Assembly (NCBI GenBank): GCA_951640165.1
Contig: OX621257.1
Coordinates: 8,071,201 to 8,135,200, forward strand
Reading direction: 5' to 3'
Origin: Pseudoips prasinana
Taxonomy: Eukaryota > Arthropoda > Insecta > Lepidoptera > Nolidae
DNA: 64,000 nt
Shown here: one piece after another, positions 55,336 through 64,000 of the stretch
How positions within the stretch are numbered: position 1 is the first letter of the stretch
Layout of the letters: the number at the start of each line of letters is the position of its first letter
Program-made: the position numbers and the translations under genes
The notes under the pieces: generated by a model
What the model was told of the DNA's origin: nothing
Seen by the model: only the letters and a program-made list of their open reading frames with translations
Databases searched by the model: none

Positions 55336-55344
55336 AGATACATA

Positions 55345-55405
55345 GTTCTGCTTATTTTGGGATTAGATAGCCGTGTGTGTACAATGTTCCAGGACATTAA
55401 ATTAA
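55345..55405 (+). mobile_element. SINE-C tail fragment
   Basis: TTTTGGGATTAGATAGCCGT, AATGTTCCAGGACATTAAAT match the SINE-C end. Confidence 0.6.
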
Positions 55406-55414
55406 TTAATTATA

Positions 55415-56347
55415 AAACATACACGGAGAACACACTTGGACAAAGAATGAGTCCAGGTCTGACGTGCTTTGTCTGCTCTCTGAAGCATGTCATTGTGCAC
55501 CACCAACTTCTGGACACTAGGCTGCTACTAAAGTATAGATGGGATGCCCACCGGCAGGTACTAGTGCCGTGGCGCGCGCGGCTAGAGTCACGCCTAAACG
55601 CGCGCCAGCGTGCCGTCGGTGCCATCCTGCCTCATCTCGAGGCCTGGGTGGGAAGAAGGAGTGGTTGCGTCACCTACAGACTGACCCAGATACTCACCGG
55701 ACACGGGTGTTTCGGTGAGTATCTGAGTCGGATCGGCCGAGAAGCGACAACACACTGTCACCATTGCGAAAGCGACCTTGACTCTGCCCAGCATACACTG
55801 GAGGATTGCCCGGCCTGGGAGGCCGAGAGACGAGTCCTGGTCGCTGGGATCGGACGGGATCTTTCGCCGCCAGCAGTCGTTTATGCGATGCTGGTTGGCG
55901 ATTCCACCAAATGGGACGCCGTGGTTTCCTTCTGTGAGGCAGTCATGCTCCAGAAGGAGGCCGCCGAGCGGGATCGGGAGCGAGCCGATCCCGCTCGCAG
56001 ACGGAGGAGGCGTCGGGGCGGCGGCGGCAGCCGGTAGCCCAACTCTCCTCGGGGCTGCGGTGGCAGTATGAGAAGTGTCCTCTACTGCCACCACGTGAAA
56101 GCAGCTCCGGGAAGACAGCGATCTGTTTGTGGCGCAGTCGCTGTGCCGGACTGGCAGGAGTCGGCAATACGGGAGGGCAACCCATAGCCCTCTCAGGGTA
56201 CGTGTCCCGACCATCAGGGTCATGGCGCAAAAGGGGAGCACCGGAGCAGCATACCCGCGTTCCCGGGGCTCCCCCTATCAGGCGCAGACACTTTTTGCGG
56301 GTGGCATGCGTTGGCATTCCTCCCGCCTTATCAAAAAAAAAAAAAAA
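55415..56347 (+). pseudogene. R1-like LINE, C-terminus of ORF2 and polyadenylated tail
   Basis: Open from upstream to TAG 56035-56037. The C-terminal protein has KYRWDAHRQVLVPWRARLES, VTYRLTQILTGHGCFGEYLS, then a CCHC-type cluster HCHHCESDLDSAQHTLEDC, PAWEAERRVL, and a very basic end (RRRRRRR). This is the usual end of R1-clade ORF2. The reverse transcriptase proper is missing (5'-truncated). The 3' UTR of about 295 bp has GGAGCAGCATACCCGCG and ends in 14 A at about 56334-56347. The frame is intact over more than 200 codons, so the insertion is fairly young. A fragment of the same UTR is at 6050-6180. Confidence 0.85.
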
Positions 56348-56359
56348 GGCTGCTACTTA

Positions 56360-56450
56360 AGTAATACAAATACTCTTTATAGTACACCAACCTTATAGTA
56401 CAATGGGCGGTCTTATCGCTAACTGCGATCTCTTCCAAACATTATATTAT
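56360..56450 (-). mobile_element. Retroposon tail, family H
   Basis: ACTCTTTATAGTACACCAAC, AATGGGCGGTCTTATCGCTA, GATCTCTTCCA; matches 61686-61830. Confidence 0.65.
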
Positions 56451-56694
56451 ACATTCTCCAACACTAATATCAACATTCGTGCCAAAAACCGTATTAGCAT
56501 CCACTGCGATTTGAACCTTAGATGTCATTCAATGTGGTCGAACTCACCGCTGCAGTTACACCAACTAGGAAACTTAACTATCATTATTGCCGCAAAATGT
56601 ATTTTATTTTCTTACTTAAATTATTTTTTCTTAATTTAATGTAGCCGGTTATTTAGTTTCATTATTTTAGTTTAATTAACGATTGTATTGTTTA

Positions 56695-56822
56695 TATTGA
56701 GCTTGTGGTGCTTGCCTATAAGAGGTAACTATACTGGAATTTGTTCTGTGTACCGTCTCTATCTTATGTATTAGTATAAGTTACTGTTGGTAAGCCAAAA
56801 ATAAATATAATAGAATAAAAAT
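56695..56822 (+). mobile_element. Retroposon tail, family I
   Basis: GTGGTGCTTGCCTATAAGAG, TTAGTATAAGTTACTGTTGG, TAAGCCAAAAATAAAT. Second copy at 57390-57525. Confidence 0.65.
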
Positions 56823-57133
56823 AATAATAATGTCCTCCTAGCCGAATTACGGCCAAGGCGGCAGTCTCAACAGAGATTAGCCATCTGCACTCTCATGATC
56901 CGATGGGACGCCTAGGCGACACGACCGGAAAGAAGTCAGGTACAGGGCCGACGGCTTTACGTGCTCTCCGAGGCACGGGGGTATAATACCGCCAACTCCC
57001 AAACTTCGGGCTGATGCTGAGAATTTTTCTTTTTACAGATAGGCCCAAAATAACTTTATGGCCCGATCAGGGATTTGAACCCAGGACCTCGTTCTCTGCG
57101 GGTGAACACGCTACCGCTAGACCAACGAGGCAG
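56823..57133 (-). mobile_element. SINE-A copy
   Basis: Tail AATAATAATAATG, body GTATAATACCGCCAACTCCC, head GACCAACGAGGCAG ending at 57133. Confidence 0.85.
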
Positions 57134-57389
57134 TCAAAAATAAACTAGGTAATCAACAGACGGATAATATAAAAAAAATGACGACACAATTTTACTTTCC
57201 CATTCGTTCACAACAATATGACCAGTTAAACAATTGCACTGCGGCGTTTACATCTAAAATAAAACTGCAGGGTATGAAACCTGCAGTGGACAGACATGGC
57301 ACAAAAAATGTGTATATTCCAAAACTAAACTGGCAATAGCATTATGAATTGGAAATGCTCGGCTGTCGCTCAGTTACCATATTTCTGCC

Positions 57390-57525
57390 TTTTTTGTTGG
57401 CTTGAGCTTGTGGTGCTTGCCTATAAGTAGTTACTATACTGGATTTTATTCTATGTACCTATCGTCTCTCTCTTACGTATTAGTATAAGTTACTGTTGGT
57501 AAGCCAAAAATAAATAAAATAATAA
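57390..57525 (+). mobile_element. Retroposon tail, family I
   Basis: CTTGAGCTTGTGGTGCTTGC, TACTGTTGGTAAGCCAAAAA, TAAATAAAATAATAATAA. Confidence 0.65.
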
Positions 57526-57904
57526 TAAACTATAGTCTTTTCGCCATAAGATGAGTTCCCTGACAGCTCATTTTTTCCGTGGCACGCATACTACTTGAGA
57601 CGAATAAAAAATAAACTGTCAAAAATATCAAAAAAGAAATGATAAAAAACAATATTGCCTTTCGTAAATTACTTAGTAAATTATTGTAGTTATAATTAAC
57701 TGTTAATAAATTAAGTAAATAAAATAAAAAAATAAATCTTAAGAATGTCTGATGCGTTGAACGGAACGTTGGCCAATAGAGATTGACACTACTCATAGAT
57801 TGACACTAATCCGATTCCATTTTCTTTGCCAACTGAATCGATATTATAAAAAAATCGATTATATTTTGTTAGGTCACGTTTCTGCCTTTTTTGTTGGCTA
57901 TATT
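57526..57904. other. AT-rich DNA, no gene
   Basis: Nothing supported. Confidence 0.4.
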
Positions 57905-58350
57905 GTTGTTAGTTTCTGATTTTTAACCCCGACGGAAAAAGAAGGATTTTATAAGATTGAAGTCGATGGCTTTTTTGCGTGTGTCTGTTTGTGGCATCGT
58001 AGCTCTCAAACACATGGACTGATTTCGATGTGGTTTTTGTCATGTGATAGCCGATTTTATTGTAGTGGTTTTTAGCTGTTTGGTTAATATCGGTCCAGCA
58101 GTGTAAGAGTATCAGCTGTCCAAAATTATGTAATTATTGTTGGAGGCGGGGGTTTTCTAACGGTTAGGTTAAGTTATTAACCGAATTTAACAAGAAAGAA
58201 TTAATCAACTCCGCTATATGTTTGTTTCATTTTGGGGTTCCAAACTCAAAAGGTAAAACGAGACCCTATTACTAAGACTGCGCGCTCTGTTTGACTGTCT
58301 ATCCGTCTGTCACCAGCATGTATCCCATGAACCGTGATAGGTAGAAATTT
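57905..58350 (+). repeat. Two common lepidopteran interspersed repeats
   Basis: 57920-58110: TTTTTAACCCCGACGGAAAA, GTGTGTCTGTTTGTGGCATC, ATCGGTCCAGCAG. 58230-58350: GGTTCCAAACTCAAAAGGTA, GTCTGTCACCAGCATGTATC, CATGAACCGTGATAGGTAG. Class uncertain. Confidence 0.55.
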
Positions 58351-58715
58351 TGTGTGACGAAGTACGATTATTTTGTTCAGTGTCTGGGTGTCATTTATCT
58401 ATAATATAAATATATTAAGAAATTCAGAATGGACTCAATTCCACTAATTGTTACCACAATACTAAAAGTTAAATAAAGTTTGAACATATTTACTTAAATC
58501 TATGAATCAAAAGGCATTTCACAGAACCAGAGATAGGGCAATTAAATTTAAGCGATTCAAGTATTCAACATATCTTTTATTAGTATGTCTTTTGTTACAT
58601 GTCTTTTATTAGTATTGTAATGCAAATACTGTAGATTAATTAGTTTTATCAAGGCTATTTCAATCATCTTTACTGAAATATTTTCTAAGCAGAAAATATC
58701 AAAATACTAAAGGTT
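58351..58715. other. AT-rich DNA, no gene
   Basis: Nothing supported. Confidence 0.4.
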
Positions 58716-58878
58716 AAACTTTATAAATTATAGCCTATGTGTTAATCTAGGTTGTCAGCTCACTCCATACGAAATTTGATTAAAATCGCTCAAGCCGTTT
58801 AGACGTAAACAAGTAACAAACATACACACTCACACAGTCACACCCTCGCAAACTTTCGCCTTTATAATATGAGTGTGA
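58716..58878 (-). mobile_element. Lep1-type Helitron, 3' end lost
   Basis: ATAAATTATAGCCTATGTGT, CGCTCAAGCCGTTTAGACGT, 5' end TCACACTCATATTATAAAGG at 58878. Confidence 0.78.
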
Positions 58879-59194
58879 TTAATCGGAAAAAGAACTCTCT
58901 AGATTGTAACAATAATTTGGTGTACCTACAAGCGAGGATTTGCACAAGACCAATGTGAAAAAGAGATTTGCATTTGTTCATTTTATTCCATGTTTATTTA
59001 TTGATCCTCTTTCATTATATTTTATTCATATAGTTATGCTGTTTCAATTTTGCTGTGTTTGTCGTGACATTCACTTTATTGTAATAACGTAATCTACTAT
59101 TCCTTGTATTTTCACAATTTTCGTATTTAAAATACGAAGAAAGTGGAAGGATCTCTATATTAAATAAATGAACTGTAATAAATATAATAAACAA

Positions 59195-59712
59195 GCTACG
59201 CCCCGCATTTTCACCCGTGTTTAAGTTGTTTTGGCGTAGAAGAGTAACAAACATATGTACATAAATCTATACATACAAACTTTCCCATTTATAATATTAG
59301 TAGAATATGTACCTCTAGCGGTTTTGGAAGTGCACGCCGGAATAGCTCGCAAATGGTAAATTTTTCCTACTTAAATGTCAAGGAGTAATAATAAATTAAC
59401 TAAAACAAACAATTAAAGAAATATATACACCAAATTTATATAATAATAAATTACTATAGAATAAAAATAAAAATATGTATATAAAAATTAAATCTATAGC
59501 TTTATACATCAGAATAACACATATGCTATAATTTATAAAGATATTTTGGACAATTCACGCAATATCTTTATAAACTATAGCATATGTGTTATTCTGATGT
59601 ATACGCTAAATTATTGTAAAGTTTCATTAAAACCCCTTCGGTAGTTTTTACGTGAAAGAGTAATAAACATCCATCCATACTCACAAACTTTTGCATTTAT
59701 AAAATTATTAGA
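59195..59712 (-). mobile_element. Composite Helitron pair, third copy, interrupted
   Basis: GCCCCGCATTTTCACCCG (short unit 3' end), CTAGCGGTTTTGGAAGTGCA (long unit 3' end), then an insert with long inverted arms, then GTTTCATTAAAACCCCTTCG and GTGAAAGAGTAATAAACATC. Confidence 0.65.
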
Positions 59713-59860
59713 AGTAGAGACTCTATTACGGACATTTAATTTTTATATACATATTTTTACTTTTATTCTATAGTAATTTATTGTTATATAAATATGTTGT
59801 ACATATTTCTTTAATTGTTTGTTTTAGTTAATTTATTCTTACACCTTGACATTTTGTATT
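59374..59860. repeat. Nested inverted repeats
   Basis: Outer arms: AATGTCAAGGAGTAATAATA, AACTAAAACAAACAATTAAA (59374-59490) against 59730-59860. Inner arms: TACATCAGAATAACACATAT (59504-59606) around GGACAATTCACGC. Confidence 0.7.
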
Positions 59861-60375
59861 TCTAATATTATTTTCTTGTCTTATTTACGTGTGAATTGCT
59901 CTATATTAAAAAGTATATTTTTTATTGTTAATGTGTAAATAAACTTTAACTTTCTTTATTATTTTGATCTCATTTCTTTCTTAATATATATTATAATATC
60001 ACAACTAAATACTACCAAATTAAATAAATACGAAATAATACAGATATATTACATTTAAATACTTAAAGCGTTAACCTTAACTGGAATTTCTATTATTCTT
60101 TTCTTGTCTTGCTATATAGATTTTTATATGTGAATTGCTGTATATTAAACTTGAATTTGAAAACTTGGTGAACAAATATAAAAAATAAGCCTTTTTGCTT
60201 CGCGTGCGTTCAAAGGGGTGAGCCGCTCAGTTAATAAGGTGGCTCAGTTGTTTATTACAAACTACGGAGCGCCATGTTTGTTAGCCTTCCGCGTCCGCAA
60301 CTTGGAAAGCAATAAGGAACTACATAATTAGTTGAGATTTTATCAAGAAAACAATTTGGTAACTAAAATAATAAA
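59861..60375. other. AT-rich DNA, no gene
   Basis: GTGTAAATAAACTTTAACTT near 59930 may be a LINE end. Otherwise nothing. Confidence 0.4.
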
Positions 60376-60950
60376 TCTGTATTTATAATAAAATCGTAGG
60401 AAAGTCAAAACTGTAGGTACATTGAATAATTATTTTTAAAGGATACTTGTGGCGTGATCTACAGTCGATATCGAAGCCAAAAATATCGTTTTTAGAGTTT
60501 TTGTCTGGTTGTCTGTATGTATGTCCTGTTTGTCTGTATGGGTTAAACTCAAAAAGTACTGCATGGATTTACTTAAATTTTTGCATGAATATTACTATGA
60601 GTTCGTGTCAATATATAGGCTACATATTATCACGCTATCGCTTACGGGGGAGGAGCTGTGATCTATACTAATATTATAAAGAGGTAACGTTTGTGAGTTT
60701 GTGACGTTGTAAGGGGTGTAATCTCTGGATCTACTGAACAGATTTTCAAAATTATTTCACCAATAGAAAGCTACTTTATTGTGGAGTATTGGCTATGAAA
60801 AATTCCAAAATGTATCCCGAACTTTTAACTTTTAACGCGGGACAAACGGAATGGGCATAGACAAAAATATTTATAACGCGGAACGATGTCCGCGGTATAA
60901 ACTGCTAATTAATAAAATTTAACGCGGATTAAATCGCGGGGCACAGCTAG
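60376..60950 (+). mobile_element. Helitron-B interrupted by Helitron-C
   Basis: 5' TCTGTATTTATAATAAAATC at 60376, first part to 60661, second part 60909-60950 (AACGCGGATTAAATCGCGGG, CTAG). Confidence 0.82.
60662..60908 (+). mobile_element. Helitron-C inserted in Helitron-B
   Basis: TCTATACTAATATTATAAAG to hairpin GCGGAACGATGTCCGC and CTAA (60905-60908), between A 60661 and T 60909. 247 bp. Confidence 0.88.
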
Positions 60951-61029
60951 CAATTAACAAAGGTGAGTAAAATGTGTGAATCCATAGATTTACGTATGCA
61001 AACGATTCGCAAACTCGGCATGGCTTAAG

Positions 61030-61412
61030 GCAGGTGAGTAAAATTTATAATAAAATACCCAATAGCATAAAAAATTTGCCCTTAATAAAGTTTAAGAAAA
61101 CTCTCCACTCACTTCTAATGGAAAAACGTTATTATGCCGTTGAAGATTTTTTAAATGATAAGTTAATATAAAATAGTCATAAGTTTTAAGCATATTTTTG
61201 TTTTTTCACTTAGAAATATTTATCTTTTGTTTTTTCTGATAGTTGTTATTTTTATTGTAAGTTGTCATTTAGTTCTTAAGTAGCTATAGCTAAGTTAAAT
61301 TATATTTGTACGCCTCCACGGCAAAACATAGCGCCCATATATTATGTCATCGTACTAACACCTTTATGTAAATACCTATGTTTTACAAATAAAAATTCTG
61401 ATTCTGATTCTG
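61030..61412 (+). pseudogene. Jockey/CR1-like LINE C-terminus and tail
   Basis: The frame reads SKIYNKIPNSIKNLPLIKFK, KTLHSLLMEKRYYAVEDFLN, DKLI, then TAA at 61169. The 3' end is AAAAATTCTGATTCTGATTC, a TTCTGA microsatellite tail. 5'-truncated. Confidence 0.72.
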
Positions 61413-61463
61413 ATAAAAAGCATCCCTGTATCACGGGTAACTTTAGAAACATATAATTGACGA

Positions 61464-61640
61464 GTAGTCGTATGGTTTCAGGCCCATATAGAATAACATG
61501 GTCGTCCCATACCATGCCGTGGATGTCGTAAAAGACAACTAAGGGATTCACCAGGTAGTCGAGCAGCAGCACCACCTTTGTTCTAGCTACCACCTAACTA
61601 CGGCCAACCGCGGTGCCTACGGCAAGCCTCTTCAAATGGC
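61464..61640 (-). mobile_element. Retroposon tail, family G
   Basis: GTATGGTTTCAGGCCCATAT, GGATTCACCAGGTAGTCGAG, GCAAGCCTCTTCAAATGGCA. Confidence 0.68.
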
Positions 61641-61647
61641 AACGTTA

Positions 61648-61685
61648 TAATAATAATATCTGGGGACAATGTCACACAGATCATA
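61648..61685 (-). mobile_element. SINE-B tail fragment
   Basis: AATAATAATATCTGGGGACA, ATGTCACACAGATCAT. Confidence 0.6.
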
Positions 61686-61830
61686 AGATAAGATAAGATA
61701 ACTCTTTATTGTACACCAAAACATTACAGAATACAATAGCATACATTAAAAAAATGGTACAATTGGCGGCCTTATCACTAAATGTGATCTCTTCCAGGCA
61801 ACCTAGGCAGGGATTGGAGTATGGAGTAAC
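61686..61830 (-). mobile_element. Retroposon tail, family H
   Basis: AAGATAAGATAACTCTTTAT, TTGGCGGCCTTATCACTAAA, TCTCTTCCAGGCAACC. Confidence 0.65.
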
Positions 61831-61937
61831 CGAGATAGGGTAGTTGTCAGTGCACATGAGTATAGAAATGATACGCACTGGTATCATTACAAAAAATGTC
61901 AAGAGTCATTTAAGATAAATTACATATATATTATATA

Positions 61938-63510
61938 CTAGCTGTGCCCGCGACTTCGTTCGCGTGGATGTCGGAACTTAACAATGTATTTTTTAGTGTA
62001 AAGCGCTGTGGGAGGATACCGACACAATTTATTTTTTAATTTAATTTAGTGCTTCTTTATTTTACCTATCCACCACCATCTGGAGCGTACACAAAAACGT
62101 TATTGGGATTGTTTACGCGTGAAAGAGCTACGTATAGTTGACCATGGGAAAAGCATCCAATACTTAGGTCCATCCCCGCAACGGATAATGTCTAGCTTTA
62201 TTAATCGTCATGGCATAACAGAGACTGACTGGGAATTGCACTGGTTTGAAAGAGAAAGGAAAGTTTTAAGGAATTATAGGTATCCTTGGAATGAAAACAA
62301 TATCACCGGCGCCGCAACCTGTTAATATTTCAGATTCGATAATGTTTTGCTGCAGATTTGTGACATTGAGCCGAGTGCCGTTACAAAGTTTGGGGGGACA
62401 TAAATTTCTGAGGACAATTATTGGTACACCGATTTTTAAAACTATTTTGTGGGCTGGAAGTCCGGGTGTGCTGAGGGAATCCAAAAATTCTACCGGGTAG
62501 TGCGTGGCGTCATCTTCTTCCATACCTGTATTTATTGAGCTATATTCTTTACTATTCCCGGCTGAAATTAATTGCCGCAGCTTGGTCATTGCGGGGAGTC
62601 AAAATAGCTCGCTGACATAGCCAAGAACCAGCTTGATTGCCAATGTTTGTGGTATCTCCGTACACAGAAGAAATTAGCTCCAGCTGTGATGTAACGTAAG
62701 AGCAGAGATTACCAATCAATATAACTTTTCCATCTTCTTGTACGGGGTATGTGCCATCGCCTATTTTTTTACAATAAATTGGCAAACTCCTGTGCATTTT
62801 CGCAGCCTCTGACTGATCAGGTTCCCTCCTATACTTATAACTATCTCTTGAATAGCCAATAAGGACCTGTTGTGACAAATTTCACGTACCTTGTCAGGAA
62901 TTTCTCCATCAGTATTTAGTTGTACATGTCTCATAAAATCTTCAGCAAACTTGTCATGGTACTTTTGCCATAACTGGTTAGATGGCAAACAAATGTCGCA
63001 AGCGATGTGGACTATCGCTCACGCATCCTTCCGCTAGAGCGTCATCCCAATGCTGACCTCCATCTAATAAATGGCGTGCTCGGCAAGCGGCCTGGTATGT
63101 GGGATGTTCAATATAATTCATTTTACGGAGCTCAGCTAAAGACGTAGGTCCTCGCACTACATGGACCAGACTGTGGGATGAACTCACACGTGAGCACGCC
63201 ACGTGAACCTGCCCGCCTTCCTTAAGACAATTCCAGCTAACTTGAGAGTTGGACTTTGCGATTTTTTGATGGTTATCGCGACACACACTTAGGGAACTAC
63301 AGTATTTTAAACTGAAAAGGGAGATCATTTGGCACTAACGGAATACGTGACACGAACACTGTTTCTCCCTGGGCGAATCCAGGCATAATAGTAGCCTCTA
63401 TAACACGATGCACAGCTTTGACTTGAAGCCTAGTGCCGTTGCAAAGTTTAGGTGGCTTCAAATTCCTCAGAACCATTATAGGTATACCCACACGCAACAT
63501 ACATAGGGGA
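61938..63510 (-). pseudogene. Helitron helicase, two overlapping broken copies
   Basis: The 3' end of the element is at 61938 (complement CTAG, hairpin-bearing GAACGAAGTCGCGGGCACAG). Reading leftward, 63500-63180 is the end of one helicase (GIPIMVLRNLKPPKLCNGTR, AITIKKSQ, VHVACSRV). A second copy starts near 63160 with PTYQAACRARHLLDGG, RLRHLFAI, QLWQKYHDKFAEDF, continues with IGDGTYP, ERAILTP-like RAILTPRND, YPVEFLDSL, GVPIIVLRNLCPPKLCNGTR, then MTINKA and GQLYVALSRVNNPNNVFVYA at about 62140-62045. The PIF1 family unwinds DNA in rolling-circle transposition. Here Walker A/B are deleted and many frameshifts occur. No Rep domain is seen. Confidence 0.85.
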
Positions 63511-63557
63511 TGTATGTTGCGTGTGGGTATACCTATAATGGTTCTGAGGAATTTGAA
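63457..63557. repeat. Perfect 48-bp palindrome at the helicase edge
   Basis: Left arm 63457-63504, loop AGGGG, right arm 63510-63557, exact complements. The right arm is an inverted copy of helicase codons, so the gene is truncated exactly at this fold. Confidence 0.9.
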
Positions 63558-63559
63558 AT

Positions 63560-64000
63560 ATTATTTTTTAATATTATACGCCCTTAGGGGTGGAAATTCC
63601 TAAAATCCTGAAATACATATTTTTATTTTTAACGGAAAGGCCATACCAATTTTCATGCTTTTCACTTAAAAAATTACACACTTTTCATACAAACTTACAT
63701 CCCCTATTTTACGCCCTTGGGGTGGAATTTACAAAAATTCTAAAATATAAATTTTTATTTTTAGCTGAACTACTAAATCTCAGTTTCAATGCCTTTAACT
63801 ACAAAAATGACGGATTTTCATACAATCTTTCATTCTCTATTTTACCCCCTTAGGGTTAGTATTTCCAAAAACCCTTCCTTAGTGAATGCATACGTCATAA
63901 AAGTACCTACCGACAAAATTTCAAGTCTCTAACCCCAGCCGTTCAGGCTGTGCGTTGATATGTCAGTCAGTCAGTTTCCTCTTTTACATAGGTAGGTATA
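63560..64000 (+). repeat. Tandem repeat of 133 bp, Helitron-associated
   Basis: CGCCCTTAGGGGTGGAA near 63580, CGCCCTTGGGGTGGAA near 63712 and CCCCCTTAGGGTTAGT near 63845, each followed by ATATTTTTATTTTTA-like DNA. It ends with GCTGTGCGTTGATATGTCAG, TCAGTCAGT. The element continues past the window. Confidence 0.65.

Noticed and set aside
55303..56037. A 244-aa host protein with a zinc finger and Arg-rich end
   Set aside because: The first part reads through SINE remnants; the rest is an R1-like LINE C-terminus followed by a poly-A tail.

Overview
The window looks like a piece of a lepidopteran (moth or butterfly) nuclear genome. The reasons are AT-rich spliced DNA, several tRNA-headed SINE families, and many short Helitrons of the Lep1 type (a start near ACTAATATTATAAA, and a 3' end with a GC hairpin then CTAG inserted between A and T). 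Two coding exons on the minus strand encode part of a neuropeptide F/Y-type GPCR. No other host gene could be supported.

Layout. The receptor gene (NPFR-like) runs right to left. The exon at 25463-25669 encodes a glycosylated N-terminus and TM1. The exon at 672-905 encodes TM2, TM3 and the DRY motif. Both are phase 0, with clean splice sites, and are separated by an intron of about 24.6 kb. The first exon(s) lie to the right of 25.7 kb or outside the window. The rest of the receptor lies to the left of position 672. Everything else is intronic or upstream DNA made mostly of mobile elements.

0-6 kb: SINE, TA-flanked MITE, Helitrons and an R1/I-like LINE. 6-11 kb: a tandem array with a period near 200 bp, then an LTR element (8811-11043). 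11-17.5 kb: tandem Lep1 Helitrons, SINEs, a Helitron 5' region with a repeat-rich protein N-terminus, and a large foldback. 19-22.6 kb: a dead mariner, LINE tails and another Helitron. 22.95-24.75 kb: a Transib (RAG1-relative) element with a perfect 5-bp target duplication. 25.1-39 kb: MITEs, SINEs, LINE tails and SINEs whose core resembles 5S rRNA. 39.28-40.94 kb: a 1663-bp element with GC-rich inverted ends and TTA duplications. Its two-exon reading frame and C-terminal block resemble Transib/RAG1, while its ends resemble PIF/Harbinger. 43.4-43.9 kb: a triplicated piece of Harbinger transposase. 45-61 kb: more LINE ends, foldbacks and Helitron pairs. 61.9-63.6 kb: two overlapping, broken Helitron helicase fragments. 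63.6-64 kb: a 133-bp tandem array.

The elements record many nested insertions: Helitron in Helitron, Helitron in SINE, SINE in Helitron, LINE in Helitron, MITE in foldback. Their order can be read from target-site duplications. At least eight near-perfect inverted duplications with loops of 0-5 nt are scattered through the window. The strongest candidates for something new are the RAG1-like element at 39.28 kb, the Transib relic that shares its exon layout, the 5S-derived SINE, and the density of small-loop palindromes. Family letters used below (SINE-A to D, Helitron-B and C, tails E to I) are labels for this window only.
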